Assembly: GCF_036924745.1 (NCBI RefSeq)
Contig: NZ_JAZHSD010000001.1
Coordinates: 1,922,001 to 1,986,000 of the forward strand
Origin: Bradyrhizobium sp. AZCC 1693
Lineage (GTDB): Bacteria > Pseudomonadota > Alphaproteobacteria > Rhizobiales > Xanthobacteraceae
Reading direction: 5' to 3'
Length of the DNA stretch: 64,000 bases
The notes below the pieces were generated by a model. That model was not told where the DNA came from. It saw nothing but the letters and a program-made list of their open reading frames with translations, and searched no databases. This document shows positions 37,294-46,323 of the stretch, in pieces. The first letter of the stretch is position 1. The number at the start of each line of letters is the position of its first letter. Both the position numbers and the translations under genes were made by a program.

Positions 37294-37680
37294 TCAAGCC
37301 AGCCTATGAAATGCCGGCGGCAAAGGCTCGCGCACGAGTTCACTTAGATTTAGTGCCTCGCCGCTTTCCGTGATGTCCGAGAACAGCACTTCGACATAGG
37401 GATGCTGGCGGTTGATTGCGGCGCCGCGCTGGTATTTCGCGTTCACGATCCGCTCGATCACCGCAAGATTGCGCTTGCCCAACGCGTTGTACTGATCGCG
37501 GAACAGACTCTGGCGTCCTCTCCGATGCTCGATGGATTCGACCCAGACATCCATCACCTTGCGGCCTATGAACGCTTCGACCCGTTCAGATCCGTCCCGC
37601 GCGAGAAGCCGCAGCCCGTCCATGTTGTGCGGGCCGTCATCGATGCCGAATTTTGTCAGTGACATGTTTTTACGCGACAT
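37294..37680 (-). CDS. 128-residue hypothetical protein
   Basis: Soluble protein (LRLLARDGSERVEAFIGRKVMDVW, SLFRDQYNALGKRNLAVIERIVNAKYQRG, then YVEVLFSDITESGE). I recognise similar Bradyrhizobium conserved hypotheticals without known function. The ATG at 37680 follows AGGAGGATTCCCC, a strong site that excludes the longer reading. It starts 28 bp after the 38209 gene on the same strand, so the two are probably co-transcribed. Confidence 0.65.
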   Translation of the reverse strand: MSRKNMSLTKFGIDDGPHNMDGLRLLARDGSERVEAFIGRKVMDVWVESIEHRRGRQSLFRDQYNALGKRNLAVIERIVNAKYQRGAAINRQHPYVEVLFSDITESGEALNLSELVREPLPPAFHRLA

Positions 37681-37708
37681 GGGGAATCCTCCTGTTGCCG
37701 ACGTTGGT

Positions 37709-38209
37709 TCACCTCGGCAGTCCGTCGGGGACTGCGCCTCCCTCATCGTCCCATCGGGACAGAGCAGCTGCACGCGATTTCGCGTCGCGATGCGCATCCT
37801 CCGTCGAGGCCTTTTTGCGACCGGCATCATTCTTATGCTTGTGCAGAAAGCGGGCGATCTGCCCGCGAAGCGCCGCCGTCTCCAATAATTCTCCGACCGA
37901 TGCGGCGGTGTCGAAGATCTCCCGTTGCATGGCCTTCGGCAGCGCGCTCCATTGCATGATGATGGCTGCGCCGAGACATCGCAAGACGTGCTCCTCTTCG
38001 GCCGCAAGGACCAGGCCGCGAGCGCGATCCTGTTCCGCTGCGTTCACGGCGCTGTCGTAGTTATCAGCCAGTCCCTGCTCGTTATCGGCGAGCGCGGAGT
38101 GGCGATCCCTTAGTTTCTGAAATTTGTCGCTTTCGCCCTGACCGCTCGAACGCTTGATCAGTTCGCCGTATGCGGCGGCCTTTTCGCGGTGCTGTTGAGA
38201 TCTAAACAT
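37709..38209 (-). CDS. 166-residue helical hypothetical protein
   Basis: All-helical, with an N-terminal coiled coil (HREKAAAYGELIKRSSGQ...HSALADNEQGLADNY) and a second helical part (EEHVLRCLGAAIIMQWSALPKAMQREIFDTAASVGELLE). The ATG follows AAAGGAC. Related conserved hypotheticals are common in Bradyrhizobium. Function unknown. Confidence 0.65.
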   Translation of the reverse strand: MFRSQQHREKAAAYGELIKRSSGQGESDKFQKLRDRHSALADNEQGLADNYDSAVNAAEQDRARGLVLAAEEEHVLRCLGAAIIMQWSALPKAMQREIFDTAASVGELLETAALRGQIARFLHKHKNDAGRKKASTEDAHRDAKSRAAALSRWDDEGGAVPDGLPR

Positions 38210-38426
38210 GCGGCGTCCTTTCGTTGGAGGTCTCCGCGCGTTCCGACCGATCCCGATGGTTGACGAGGATGGAGTTATATATGGGGATCAAAGGGCCGAA
38301 TAACGAGCTCCAGTGACAAATCACCACGTCATCAATCGCTGCGTAAGAAAAGCCGTTTCTGACAGATCGTAGCAGCCCGAACGAATGCAGGTTGCGATTT
38401 GGCTTCCGCAATACCCGAATACGGGC

Positions 38427-39272
38427 TTATGACGCCGCCGAAGTCAGAGAAGCCATCGGCACGTCGAATTCGCAGACGAAACCGGTCGGCGCATAGGTCA
38501 GCCGCACGTCGCCCCGGAGCTGCCTGCCGAGCGTCTCGATCAGCCGTGTGCCGAAGCTGCGCTTTTCGGGCGGGCGAACTGCCGCGCCATTCCTCTCGGT
38601 CCATGTAAGGTGCAGGCGCTGCGCCTGTTGATCCAACGTCCAGTTGATGTCGACGCGCCCTTCCGGGATCGACAGGGCACCAAACTTCGTGGTGTTGGTG
38701 CAAAGCTCGTTGAACGTCATCGCGATGGCGATGACGGCGCCAGATGTTATCCGGAGATCTGGTCCCGAAATCGAGAATCTCGGCTGATCGGGATTATCGA
38801 AGGCTTCGGTGGCGCTTCGGACAATCGTGCCAAGGTTCGCGCTGCTCCATCTTGCCTGTAGAAGAAGATCGTGCGCCCGCCCGAGCGCCAGCAGCCGGCC
38901 CTCGATCGCGTGTTGCGCGTGTTTGGCTTCGGGCAAGTCGCGCAGGCTCTGCGAGACGATGGCGCCGACGGTTGCCAGCGTATTCTTGATGCGGTGGTGC
39001 AGTTCCTCGAGGATCAGCTTCTGCAGCTTGTCAGCCGCCTCGCGTTCCCTGGCGTCGATTCCGGCCGCGGCCAGCAAACTCTGCGCATTGATCTCGGCCT
39101 GCGCGAGCAGAAGCCGCAGGCTGACATTTTCTGCCGCCAGTTCGTCTTGGTATGGGGAAGTGCTGCTTGCGGGACGCGGTTCCATCCGAAGATCGCCTTC
39201 AGACATCATTGATCGTATCATCATGAATTGGGTACCGCACTGATCTTCGGTGGCCGGTTTGTGTGCAATCAC
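38427..39272 (-). CDS. HWE-type sensor histidine kinase
   Basis: Cytosolic kinase without transmembrane segments. An N-terminal coiled coil (ELAAENVSLRLLLAQAEINAQ) leads to the H-box LEELHHRIKNTLATVGAIV, the HWE/HisKA_2 type of phospho-acceptor. The ATP-binding part follows (MTFNELCTNTTKFGAL as N-box, LTWTERNGAAV, GFGTRLIE-like KRSFGTRLIETLG). The start is uncertain: a GTG at 39272 is the longest, and ATGs at 39206 or 39185 are equally plausible. In alphaproteobacteria such kinases often feed the general stress response. The partner is probably the response regulator 38 bp upstream. Confidence 0.85.
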   Translation of the reverse strand: MIAHKPATEDQCGTQFMMIRSMMSEGDLRMEPRPASSTSPYQDELAAENVSLRLLLAQAEINAQSLLAAAGIDAREREAADKLQKLILEELHHRIKNTLATVGAIVSQSLRDLPEAKHAQHAIEGRLLALGRAHDLLLQARWSSANLGTIVRSATEAFDNPDQPRFSISGPDLRITSGAVIAIAMTFNELCTNTTKFGALSIPEGRVDINWTLDQQAQRLHLTWTERNGAAVRPPEKRSFGTRLIETLGRQLRGDVRLTYAPTGFVCEFDVPMASLTSAAS

Positions 39273-39310
39273 GCGATTTGGGCTGTATTTGGCCTCAAAC
39301 TGTTGATGTC

Positions 39311-39694
39311 TCAGGCATGGCCGATCATGTCGCGCATTTCGGCTATCATTTCCCCGGCATTGAGCGGCTTGCCGAGAAACCTACTGCGGGGAGGAAGATC
39401 GACGTTCTGCAGCTTCAATTGTCCAGATACCACGATGATCCCAATAGTCGGCCAACGCTCATGCACGGCATACGCAAGTCCGACGCCGTCCATTTGGCCA
39501 GGCATCTGGATATCGGTGCATATCAACGCGACGTCGGATCGTGACTCCAGGATGGCGACGGCTTCGGCGGCATCCAGCGCCTCGAGTGGTGTGTATCCGG
39601 CGTCTTCCACCATGTCGACCGCGCGCATGCGCAGCACCATCTCGTCCTCGACAATGAGAACGACGGCGGGAATGCATGAATGATCAGGCGTCAT
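39311..39694 (-). CDS. single-domain response regulator
   Basis: 127-residue receiver domain without an output domain. Acidic pocket VEDE, phospho-acceptor Asp in LICTDIQMPG, conserved Thr/Ser region VVSGQ and Lys in FLGKPL. It likely passes phosphate to or from the adjacent HWE kinase, or acts as a phosphate sink. First gene of a two-gene operon with that kinase. Confidence 0.88.
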   Translation of the reverse strand: MTPDHSCIPAVVLIVEDEMVLRMRAVDMVEDAGYTPLEALDAAEAVAILESRSDVALICTDIQMPGQMDGVGLAYAVHERWPTIGIIVVSGQLKLQNVDLPPRSRFLGKPLNAGEMIAEMRDMIGHA

Positions 39695-39857
39695 AATCGA
39701 GCGCTCGCGGGGGAACGGCTATCGACTGAACAGGCGTTCGATCTGGGACAAGCATCTCGCTGTCCATATGATCCCCCGCTGGATCAACAATGGCACAATA
39801 AAGTCGCCGCCAATAGATTAGGCTCGCAGCAAGCGGAATGCCTACGCCAACGTCGTT

Positions 39858-40118
39858 TCAAAAATCTGTGGCGGCCAGATTGTAGGAGCCTCTGCTCCCA
39901 CGGACGTAAACCTTCGCAGCCGCCGCGCATATCACATCACGGTTGCAATCGAACGCGCTCAGGAGGCCGGACTCGTCGGGGCGGGCATCCGGTTGAATTC
40001 GCCTCAATGCGTCTTCGTCTATGAAGAATGACGCTTCCAGCGCGCTGTCGTGCCCCCAGAACCGCACGGCTCGCCGGGTTTGGTCATATGAACGGCTGTG
40101 ATTTGGAAACTCAATCAT
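39858..40118 (-). CDS. DUF1488-family protein
   Basis: 86 residues with the DUF1488 pattern: IEFPNHSRSYDQTRRAVRFWGHDSALEASFFIDEDALRRI and a closing AAKVYVRGSRGSYNLAATDF. Function unknown. The ATG at 40118 overlaps the end of a 30-codon ORF reading from about 40201 on the same strand. Confidence 0.7.
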   Translation of the reverse strand: MIEFPNHSRSYDQTRRAVRFWGHDSALEASFFIDEDALRRIQPDARPDESGLLSAFDCNRDVICAAAAKVYVRGSRGSYNLAATDF

Positions 40119-40223
40119 GGATTGGCACCATCAAGTTCTCGCCGGCGAACCACGCGCGTGCCGGCTTTCGCACGAGCCGCACCGAGGCATACGCGATGCC
40201 CATGGGCTGTCCCGACCGGTGAC

Positions 40224-40242
40224 GCACATCGAAGCGATGTGC
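40224..40242 (+). repeat. short stem-loop, copy 2
   Basis: GCACATCG-AAG-CGATGTGC; compared with 32424-32442 one T-A pair is replaced by C-G, keeping the stem. Confidence 0.55.
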
Positions 40243-40435
40243 GGCTGGTCAATGGTCAATGTCAAGGTTTGGCGTGGCTAAGCTTCGCGCTGCCGTAAAG
40301 GCGATGCTGAAGCATTACGAGGGCGCAGTGATTCAGATGGCTACTCAATGCCGCATTACAAGCCTTGCCAGGGCAACCCCAAAACAAATTGCGATTCTCC
40401 TCGCTATTCGGTCGATAGCCACTATACTCAAAATA

Positions 40436-40482
40436 TCACCGCGCGCCCCGGGCTGTTATCGGTGACTGAGAGTGTTGCGCTC
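40436..40482 (+). promoter_or_regulatory. conserved 5' leader element, copy B
   Basis: TCACCG (40436-40441) pairs with CGGTGA (40460-40465). GAGTG-TTG-CGCTC (40470-40482) forms stem 2 with one G.U pair. CCCGCC at 40482-40487 can pair with GGGCGG of the ribosome-binding site. Upstream similarity to copy A begins near 40375. Confidence 0.62.
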
Positions 40483-40506
40483 CCGCCTCAACCAAAGGGC
40501 GGTCAT

Positions 40507-40614
40507 ATGCCAAAATTCCCTACATTCAGTTTTCGTGATTGGCTGGTACCCTCGGTATTGATGCCGATCTTTCTTGTGCTCCTGGTCGCCGCTGCGATGA
40601 TTATTCAATGGTAA
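40507..40614 (+). CDS. 35-residue membrane microprotein B
   Basis: Paralogue of 32829-32936: FSFRDWLVPSVLMPIFLVLL then VAAAMIIQW, one transmembrane helix, the same length. The ATG follows AGGGCGGTCAT. The next ORF starts inside its last codons. Confidence 0.68.
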   Translation: MPKFPTFSFRDWLVPSVLMPIFLVLLVAAAMIIQW

Positions 40615-40841
40615 TCCAGCGTAGCGCGGTTACACCGCAGTACGGGCTATCTCCAAATAAACAAACCCACTCGGCGCTTGCGCACGATCTGGACGCTAGG
40701 GCGGTGATCGCCCTGGACGAGGCTCGCGAGATGCCGCCGGGGGATGAACGCACCGAGGCGCTTCACAACGCAATAGCGCTTCGGAATGCCGTCGAGATTC
40801 ACGCACTTCTCTCCGGCAAGCCCGACGCACCGGCCGCATGA
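40608..40841 (+). CDS. 77-residue hypothetical protein
   Basis: Starts at the ATG overlapping the microprotein stop, suggesting coupling. A helical core, DARAVIALDEAREMPPGDERTEALHNAIALRNAVEIHALLSG, matches a small-protein type I recognise from Bradyrhizobium, function unknown. It shares the style (MPPG...R.EA) of the 66-residue protein at 25672. Confidence 0.6.
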   Translation: MVIQRSAVTPQYGLSPNKQTHSALAHDLDARAVIALDEAREMPPGDERTEALHNAIALRNAVEIHALLSGKPDAPAA

Positions 40842-40936
40842 CGACGGCACTTTGATTACCCCGGGACGACGCAACACGCGGGTGGACGCTTGGTTGCGAA
40901 AGGCAATTGCAAGTGATCAACCTCTTGGAGGACGTC

Positions 40937-41059
40937 ATGGAAATGAATGCAGCGTCGACTCTTCTGGCCTGCGGGGGATTTTTCGTCCTCTCGTTCGTTA
41001 CGATCTGGGCTTTCTGGTTCGTGGAAAGTTTGCGCGGAGCAAATGCTCCTCACGTGTGA
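40937..41059 (+). CDS. 40-residue membrane microprotein
   Basis: One hydrophobic helix (STLLACGGFFVLSFVTIWAF) followed by WFVESLRGANAP. The ATG at 40937 follows TTGGAGGACGTC, a strong site. Likely the last gene of the microprotein operon; no similarity recognised. Confidence 0.6.
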   Translation: MEMNAASTLLACGGFFVLSFVTIWAFWFVESLRGANAPHV

Positions 41060-41145
41060 AGGCCGTAAGGTTGCGAGCGGGATGTCGGAGCGCCGGCTCG
41101 ATGCCGGCTGACCCGCCCGCGCCGAGCCGTTTGAGTGTGCATCAA

Positions 41146-41172
41146 AAAACCGCGGATTTCTCCGCGGCTTTT
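41146..41172 (+). terminator. bidirectional rho-independent terminator
   Basis: AAAAACCGCGGA-TTTC-TCCGCGGCTTTTT: a 7-bp stem flanked by A and T runs, placed between the convergent microprotein operon and the 41196 gene. Confidence 0.85.
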
Positions 41173-41195
41173 TCGTAGGCCTTTGCTGGTATCGC

Positions 41196-41513
41196 TCAGT
41201 AGCGATCGGTACCGATTCCGACGCTGACGCCGGGGGCGCGGATGCCGATACCGCCACGCTCCTCATGACCGCGACGCTCGATATAGCGCTCGCGGCGGAG
41301 GGCGTATCCGTATGAATCGCGGTGCTCATGGATGATGACACGGCGCTCGCCGCGTTCGCGCCAGCAACGGCCGGACTCATTGCAAACCATGCGGACGCTT
41401 TGAATGTCGCTCTCCGGAGCGACCGATGCGTTCGGGGAAAGTGGCGCGGCGGAAGCTGCCGTCATGAGAAGGGCACTTGCGCCGGCCGCGAGATAGGTCA
41501 CGAAATTCTTCAT
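41196..41513 (-). CDS. secreted basic hypothetical protein
   Basis: 105 residues. The signal peptide is MKNFVTYLAAGASALLMTAASA; the mature part has a cysteine pair (MVCNESGRCW), an Arg/His-rich repeat region and a GIGIRAPGVSVGIG tail. The ATG follows GGAAGAGAC. Related small periplasmic proteins are common in Bradyrhizobium; role unknown. Confidence 0.7.
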   Translation of the reverse strand: MKNFVTYLAAGASALLMTAASAAPLSPNASVAPESDIQSVRMVCNESGRCWRERGERRVIIHEHRDSYGYALRRERYIERRGHEERGGIGIRAPGVSVGIGTDRY

Positions 41514-42273
41514 AATGTCTCTTCCAAAAGTAGTTATGTCAGCGGGTCAAGGTGCTGGCGGGACAATGGTTCCAATAGCCGTCCGTGATTGTGGGATTCG
41601 CGTGTAATGCAGTCTCGTTGATGCTCTGCAGCTTTCCACCGCGAGCCTATGAGGATGGTGGAATCCGCCCGCCGGGCAACCACCCGAAGTTGGACTCAAA
41701 TCAAAACAGGCCGATGCGGTTTTCAATCAGGCCGTTGCGGGTCGAGCGGTGCTGTCCTAACCCGACACCCACTCTGGCAAATCAGGACAACCAAACGCAC
41801 AACGCCGCCAAGCCAAATAATGCTTGGTGGCGTTGCGGGACATCCGGCCGGAGCAATCCCCGGCTTCCTGCTGTAGCGCTCAGAGATGCCAAATGTAGAA
41901 AGTCGCTCTCACGGTGAGGCTTTTCTCATTGTGCCAGCAGTAGACGGAAGAGTTTCGGTTGAGCCGCTGATAGCTGCGATCACGGCCTGAGACCGTTCTC
42001 CAGAGACGATGGCGCTGCGACCATTGGACTGGAGACCAAGATCGTGCTGTACAGCATCAGGACAAAAGCCTACCGTTGAACGACAAGGTGGCAGTTGTTC
42101 GCCTTGAAGCTGTCCATGAAGCGGTGACTTCCGAAGTCGCTGCTCGTCGTCGTAGCGGCAGCTAGCGTGCCATCGGAAGGCGCAATCTCACAGAGCTGGA
42201 TGTTTTGCCAAGCACAGACGCAAGCGGCGTCTGCGGCTGCGAACCCGCTTGTGCGCAAAAAAAGGAGACCATC
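41514..42273. other. intergenic with palindromic repeat
   Basis: About 760 bp. The palindromic unit lies at 41800-41835. Open frames here are short and lack start signals. Confidence 0.4.
41800..41835 (+). repeat. palindromic repeat unit, copy 2
   Basis: CAACGCCGCCAAGC / GCTTGGTGGCGTTG, loop CAAATAAT. Compared with copy 1 at 26120-26157, one G-C pair is replaced by A-T, so the stem is kept. Confidence 0.65.
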
Positions 42274-42645
42274 ATGAGAATGCCCGAAATTTTGCAAGGT
42301 GAGGCGCGGACCCGCTTCCTCCAGGGAATCGCTTTCGGCGCTGTTGCGGCGATAACGATCGGATTTTTCTGGGGCGGCTGGGTCACCGGCGGCACCGCCA
42401 AAACCATGACCGCAATGGCAGAGACCAACGGTCGGATGTCTGTCCTGGTCCCGATATGCGTCGCGCAGTTCACAGCGGCCGACGGCGCCGTCGCCAAGTT
42501 CAAGGCGGCGGGCTCCTATTCAAGGGACAACGTCATCAGCGAATACGTGAAGACCGTTGCCGCCACGAGTATGGACTATTCATTCGCCAGGGCGTGCGCA
42601 GTCGGCGTAGAAGCTGAACTCTCAAAGACGGCCACAAAGAGCTGA
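42274..42645 (+). CDS. 123-residue membrane protein
   Basis: A cytoplasmic N-terminus (RMPEILQGEARTRFLQ) leads into one transmembrane helix (GIAFGAVAAITIGFFWGGW) and a periplasmic helical domain with two cysteines (VPICVAQF, FARACAVG). The ATG at 42274 follows AAGGAGACC. I recognise it as a conserved hypothetical type of Bradyrhizobium. Probably in an operon with the next ORF. Confidence 0.68.
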   Translation: MRMPEILQGEARTRFLQGIAFGAVAAITIGFFWGGWVTGGTAKTMTAMAETNGRMSVLVPICVAQFTAADGAVAKFKAAGSYSRDNVISEYVKTVAATSMDYSFARACAVGVEAELSKTATKS

Positions 42646-42677
42646 GCGGTCGGTTCGCCAAGAAAGGATCCAGCGAA

Positions 42678-42821
42678 ATGAGCGCTCTCAGGTCCGGACG
42701 GCCTTCCTACCTTGTATATGGCTTGTTGGCCGTCATCCTATTCGGCGGTTATGTGCTGCTCAATAGCTTTCAAAATGACAACTCCGCAACCATGGCCCCG
42801 ACCCTGACACTCAATCGCTGA
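42678..42821 (+). CDS. 47-residue membrane microprotein
   Basis: One hydrophobic segment (YLVYGLLAVILFGGYVLL) after a basic start, then a polar tail. The ATG follows AAGGATCC, 32 bp after the 42645 stop. Unrecognised. Confidence 0.55.
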   Translation: MSALRSGRPSYLVYGLLAVILFGGYVLLNSFQNDNSATMAPTLTLNR

Positions 42822-43404
42822 CGCCTCGCGCGCTTCTTCATTGGGAACCCACACGGCACGTCCACGCCGGCAAAGTGGATCCGCCGCCTCTTTTGTCTGG
42901 AAGGTCACGCGGGCGGCGACGCATCGGCTTGCTTCCGATAGCGTACGTCGGTGCCGCTCCGAGAATGTTCGCTCCGGGGTCATAAGCTGACATAGAGGGT
43001 CGTCCGAGGCATGTCAGCCCTTCCCCAGAGAGCGGACATTCCAAAATCGCTCAATTCCGCGAAAAGACGCTCATTGCAACGTCACCCGCGACTACAGCGT
43101 GCGAATTTCAACCACCTCTCCTGCTCAACAAGCCCATCTCTCGGCAAGCGACACACGTTCGGCCCGCGCCTGTGCATGTTAGCCGTGCTGAGACCTTCTT
43201 TGATCTCTCGGTGCACACATCGTGCACACGCTGCTCTTTAACCATTTGAAAAACTTGAATTCTCGTTCCAATCCATCATGGGGAAGTTTAGGCTAGCTCC
43301 AGCAATCGAGGTCTAACGAAACTCCGATCCGGGTCTCATCATCAAGGGGAATGGCTTTTTGCGTCCCTCGCGAGCACTGGTCCTAGCCGGGAGGTCTTTC
43401 GGCC
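42822..43404. other. intergenic with dispersed repeat copy
   Basis: No supported gene; contains the 100-bp repeat at 43202-43301. Confidence 0.4.
43202..43301 (+). repeat. 100-bp dispersed repeat, copy 2
   Basis: Partner of 22749-22848, in the same orientation, with the same twin TGCACAC units. Confidence 0.6.
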
Positions 43405-43684
43405 TTATTCGACGACGAGGTTCATGCGTTTTATCAGGAGACCAAGCTGCGCCATCTCATCCAAATAGAGCTTCTTGAAATCGTGTGGGCTCATCGGCTC
43501 GACGGGTATTCGCGGCGCCCAGGGCGATCAGGATCCAGCCGATGGCGTGCGGAACGAAACCCGGTCCCATCCGGGCCGCCGTTCCAACACGCAGATCGTT
43601 CCCAAGGATGAGCGCAGTGGCACCCATGCCCATAAACAACAGGCCCGACCAGAAATCCTTCGACGTCAGAACCGTCTTGGGCAT
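43405..43684 (-). pseudogene. tctB/tctC deletion relic (tricarboxylate transporter)
   Basis: The ATG at 43684 opens a TctB-like small subunit (KDFWSGLLFMGMGATALILGNDL...GPGFVPHAIGWILIALGA). Past about 43520 the DNA instead encodes, in another frame, the C-terminal end of a TctC-type binding protein (EPMSPHDFKKLYLDEMAQ...IKRMNLVVE). A deletion has joined the 5' end of tctB to the 3' end of tctC. The ATG overlaps the M24 stop (TAATG), so the transporter once belonged to that operon. Confidence 0.65.
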
Positions 43685-44871
43685 TAGTTCTGGCCTGCGA
43701 CGTTCCAGCCTCGTGCGCCGTCGCCTGCCGCTTCCCAGCCGTTTTCAGTCACGATCAGCGTATCCTCGAGCTTGATGTAACCGCGGGTGGGATGCGGCAG
43801 CGCCGTCTCGATCGAGACGACCATTCCTGGCTGCAACGGACGATCAGCATCGTAAGCCGCGTACGGCACCGGGCCGTGATCGGAGAGACGCGGCGCTTCG
43901 TGACTGATCAGGCCGATGCCATGCGCGGTGAAATCCAGGATGTCGCGATGCGGCGAGGACTTCACCGCCGCTTCGCCGGCCGTGACGATCTCGCCACCCG
44001 CCGTACCTGGCCGGATGACCTTGCGCGCCACCTGCTGGATTTCCTCGACCTCCTGCAACAATTCCTTCAGCTGGGCGTCGGGTTGCCCCAGGATACCCAT
44101 ACGGCAGAGGTCACCGATGTAACCGTGAAAATTGCCGCCGGAGTCGAGCGAAATCACGTCGCCCTGCCCTAGCCGTTGGTTCGACGGCGCGCGGTTGCGG
44201 CTGGTTCCAGCGGTGATCAGGCAATATTCAAACGCGAGATCGCGCGCCTGCTCTTCCCTTCTCAACCGGTCTACGACGTCGTTCTTGCTCATTCCGGGCT
44301 CGCAGACCTTGAAGGTTGCCTGCATGGCGCTGACGACGCGCCCGGAGGCCTGCCGTACAAGCTCGATCTCCGCCGCCGTCTTGACCGCACGCAACCGCTC
44401 GAGGAAGAATTGCGCATCGCAAAGTTCAACATTGCCTAGCTGGGCGCCGAGAAGTTGTCTGGCATCGGCGGGCAGAAAGCTTGGTTCAATGCCAACCCTC
44501 CTCACGCCGTCGCCGAGCTGTTTAATATGCTTGACCGCGGTTTCGGTGGCGTCGAGCGTTCCCCAGGACGACGTCTTGACGATCGGCGCCGGAATGGTTT
44601 CCAGCTCGCGCTCGAAACCCTCCATCCGATTTCCGACATAAAGCGTATTTTCGGGCCGGCCCCTTTGATAAACGACGACCGGCAAATAACGGCTGACGCC
44701 GATCGCATCCATCACGTCGAAAAAAAAGAAGCGATAACCGCCCAACAGGTACTGAACGTTATGCCGCGACGTGGCGATGACAACATCGAGGTCGGCCTCC
44801 CCCATCAACCTGTCGAGCTTCGCCGTGTCGAAGGGCACGTTTGGTGCAGTTTCGCTTCGCGCATTTTTCAT
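43684..44871 (-). CDS. M24-family peptidase (Xaa-Pro aminopeptidase/creatinase type)
   Basis: 395-residue pita-bread-fold metallohydrolase. The N-terminal creatinase-like domain precedes the M24 core. Metal ligands are in ISLDSGGNFHGYIGDLCR, FTAHGIGLISHE, SIETALP and YIKLEDTLIV. Members cleave Xaa-Pro peptides or C-N bonds such as in creatine. The catabolic neighbourhood makes a pathway hydrolase as likely as a peptidase. The ATG follows GAGAGGAATTC. It lies downstream of the MFS gene by 21 bp. Confidence 0.85.
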   Translation of the reverse strand: MKNARSETAPNVPFDTAKLDRLMGEADLDVVIATSRHNVQYLLGGYRFFFFDVMDAIGVSRYLPVVVYQRGRPENTLYVGNRMEGFERELETIPAPIVKTSSWGTLDATETAVKHIKQLGDGVRRVGIEPSFLPADARQLLGAQLGNVELCDAQFFLERLRAVKTAAEIELVRQASGRVVSAMQATFKVCEPGMSKNDVVDRLRREEQARDLAFEYCLITAGTSRNRAPSNQRLGQGDVISLDSGGNFHGYIGDLCRMGILGQPDAQLKELLQEVEEIQQVARKVIRPGTAGGEIVTAGEAAVKSSPHRDILDFTAHGIGLISHEAPRLSDHGPVPYAAYDADRPLQPGMVVSIETALPHPTRGYIKLEDTLIVTENGWEAAGDGARGWNVAGQN

Positions 44872-44892
44872 ATTATCGAATTCCTCTCCAGG

Positions 44893-46305
44893 TTACGCCG
44901 CCGTCTTTGCCGTCAAAGGCTTCGACACCGCATTCCCGCTCCGCGTGCCGCCGAACAACGAGACCGGGCGGCCGTGCGGCTCGACGCCAAGGAAGGTAAA
45001 GGCAAGGCCCACCAGAAGGCCTGCTCCAGCCAAAAAGATGAACGCCGGCATCACCGCCGACGCGGTGGCGTGCGGATGCACGTAATTGTCCGCACCTGCG
45101 ATCACGGCAAGACACAGCGGTCCCACGATCTTGCCGACGCCATTGGCGAATTGGGCCAATCCGACCGCGCGCCCGCTGAGCTGGACCGGGAATATCTCCG
45201 CAGGATACGGACCGAGGTTCGAAAACCCACCATCGAAGAACAACGCGCCAACAATCAGGAAGATCAGGAACAGCGGCACGGAGCCCACGAAATCGTTATG
45301 GAAGTACGCGGCCAGCCCCAGCGAAATTGCGATGCCATATCCCATCAACTGACCGCAGGGTTTACGGCCGATCCGATGGGCAAGGAAGGCAAAGCCGGTC
45401 CGACCGAACACGCCGGCAAGACTGACATAGATGAACATTTTGGCCGCATCCTGGGGTGCGACCCCAAGCAATAGCGCGACGATCGTCGGGCCCCACAGGA
45501 AGACGCCATAATTGGCGGTGCTGGCGCCAAACCAGATCAGCACCATCAGCCAGAAGCGCCGCTGTTCGGCAAACAAATCGGCAAACCGCGCGCTACTTGC
45601 GGCCGGAAGTGCTGGCAACGCAAAGGATTGATCACCAACCCGGTAGAGCTTGCGGATGCTTGTCTGCGCTTCCCGCACCCGGCCCTTGCTGATCAGCCAA
45701 CGCGGCGACTCCGGCATGACAATGGCGGTCAAGACCGCGAGGATGATCGGCAGAAAACCGACCGCGGCAAGTCCGCGCCAGCCGACCAGCGGCAACAGAT
45801 AGCTTGCGGTGATCGATGCCGACAACACGCCAAAGGCGACGGGAACGACCACGAGGCTGGTGATCAGCGTCCTGTGACGGGTCGGTGCGAATTCCACGAT
45901 GGCCGGCACTGCCGCCGCTGCGCCCGCCGCGAGCCCAAAGCCAACGAAGAACCGCAGTATCGCAAAGAAAATCCAGCCGTCCTCCGGAATCAGCGCGATG
46001 GCTCCGGAACTGAGGCCACAGATCAGGACGCCCGCAATGGCGAGCGGCTTGCGACCGAAACGATCGGCGAGGAATCCCGACGTCAGCGCGCCGAGCATGG
46101 CGCCGATGCCGGCGCTCATCAGCATGATCGAGGTCTGCCCGAAGGTCAGGTGCCATTTCGGCGCCAGCACCGACACCAGAAAGCCCACCACGAAGAAATC
46201 GAAAAAATCCACCACGCCGGTCACGGCGAAAAGGATGATCGATAGCCAGTAGCGCTTCGTCACCGGCGCTTCGTCGAAGGGTACTGCGCTCGCCTGGTCA
46301 GCCAT
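44893..46305 (-). CDS. MFS transporter (aromatic-acid:H+ symporter type)
   Basis: 470-residue, 12-segment major facilitator. The loop 2-3 signature GFLADRFGRKPLA and its repeat AHRIGRKPCG are present, and VVDFFDFFVVGFLV at helix 1 resembles the DxxD region of benzoate/4-hydroxybenzoate carriers. Probable importer of the compound degraded by the adjacent FAD monooxygenase. The ATG follows GGGGAGAAGACC. Confidence 0.85.
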   Translation of the reverse strand: MADQASAVPFDEAPVTKRYWLSIILFAVTGVVDFFDFFVVGFLVSVLAPKWHLTFGQTSIMLMSAGIGAMLGALTSGFLADRFGRKPLAIAGVLICGLSSGAIALIPEDGWIFFAILRFFVGFGLAAGAAAAVPAIVEFAPTRHRTLITSLVVVPVAFGVLSASITASYLLPLVGWRGLAAVGFLPIILAVLTAIVMPESPRWLISKGRVREAQTSIRKLYRVGDQSFALPALPAASSARFADLFAEQRRFWLMVLIWFGASTANYGVFLWGPTIVALLLGVAPQDAAKMFIYVSLAGVFGRTGFAFLAHRIGRKPCGQLMGYGIAISLGLAAYFHNDFVGSVPLFLIFLIVGALFFDGGFSNLGPYPAEIFPVQLSGRAVGLAQFANGVGKIVGPLCLAVIAGADNYVHPHATASAVMPAFIFLAGAGLLVGLAFTFLGVEPHGRPVSLFGGTRSGNAVSKPLTAKTAA

Positions 46306-46323
46306 GGTCTTCTCCCCGTGTTA

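Noticed and set aside
42070..42297. Minus-strand ORF overlapping the start of the 42274 gene
   Set aside because: No ribosome-binding site; overlaps the well-supported plus-strand start; composition not protein-like at its N-terminus.
43160..43190. Similarity of CATGTTAGCCGT here to the 57-bp repeat at 14734
   Set aside because: Only about 12 matching bases; within chance expectation for the window size and composition.
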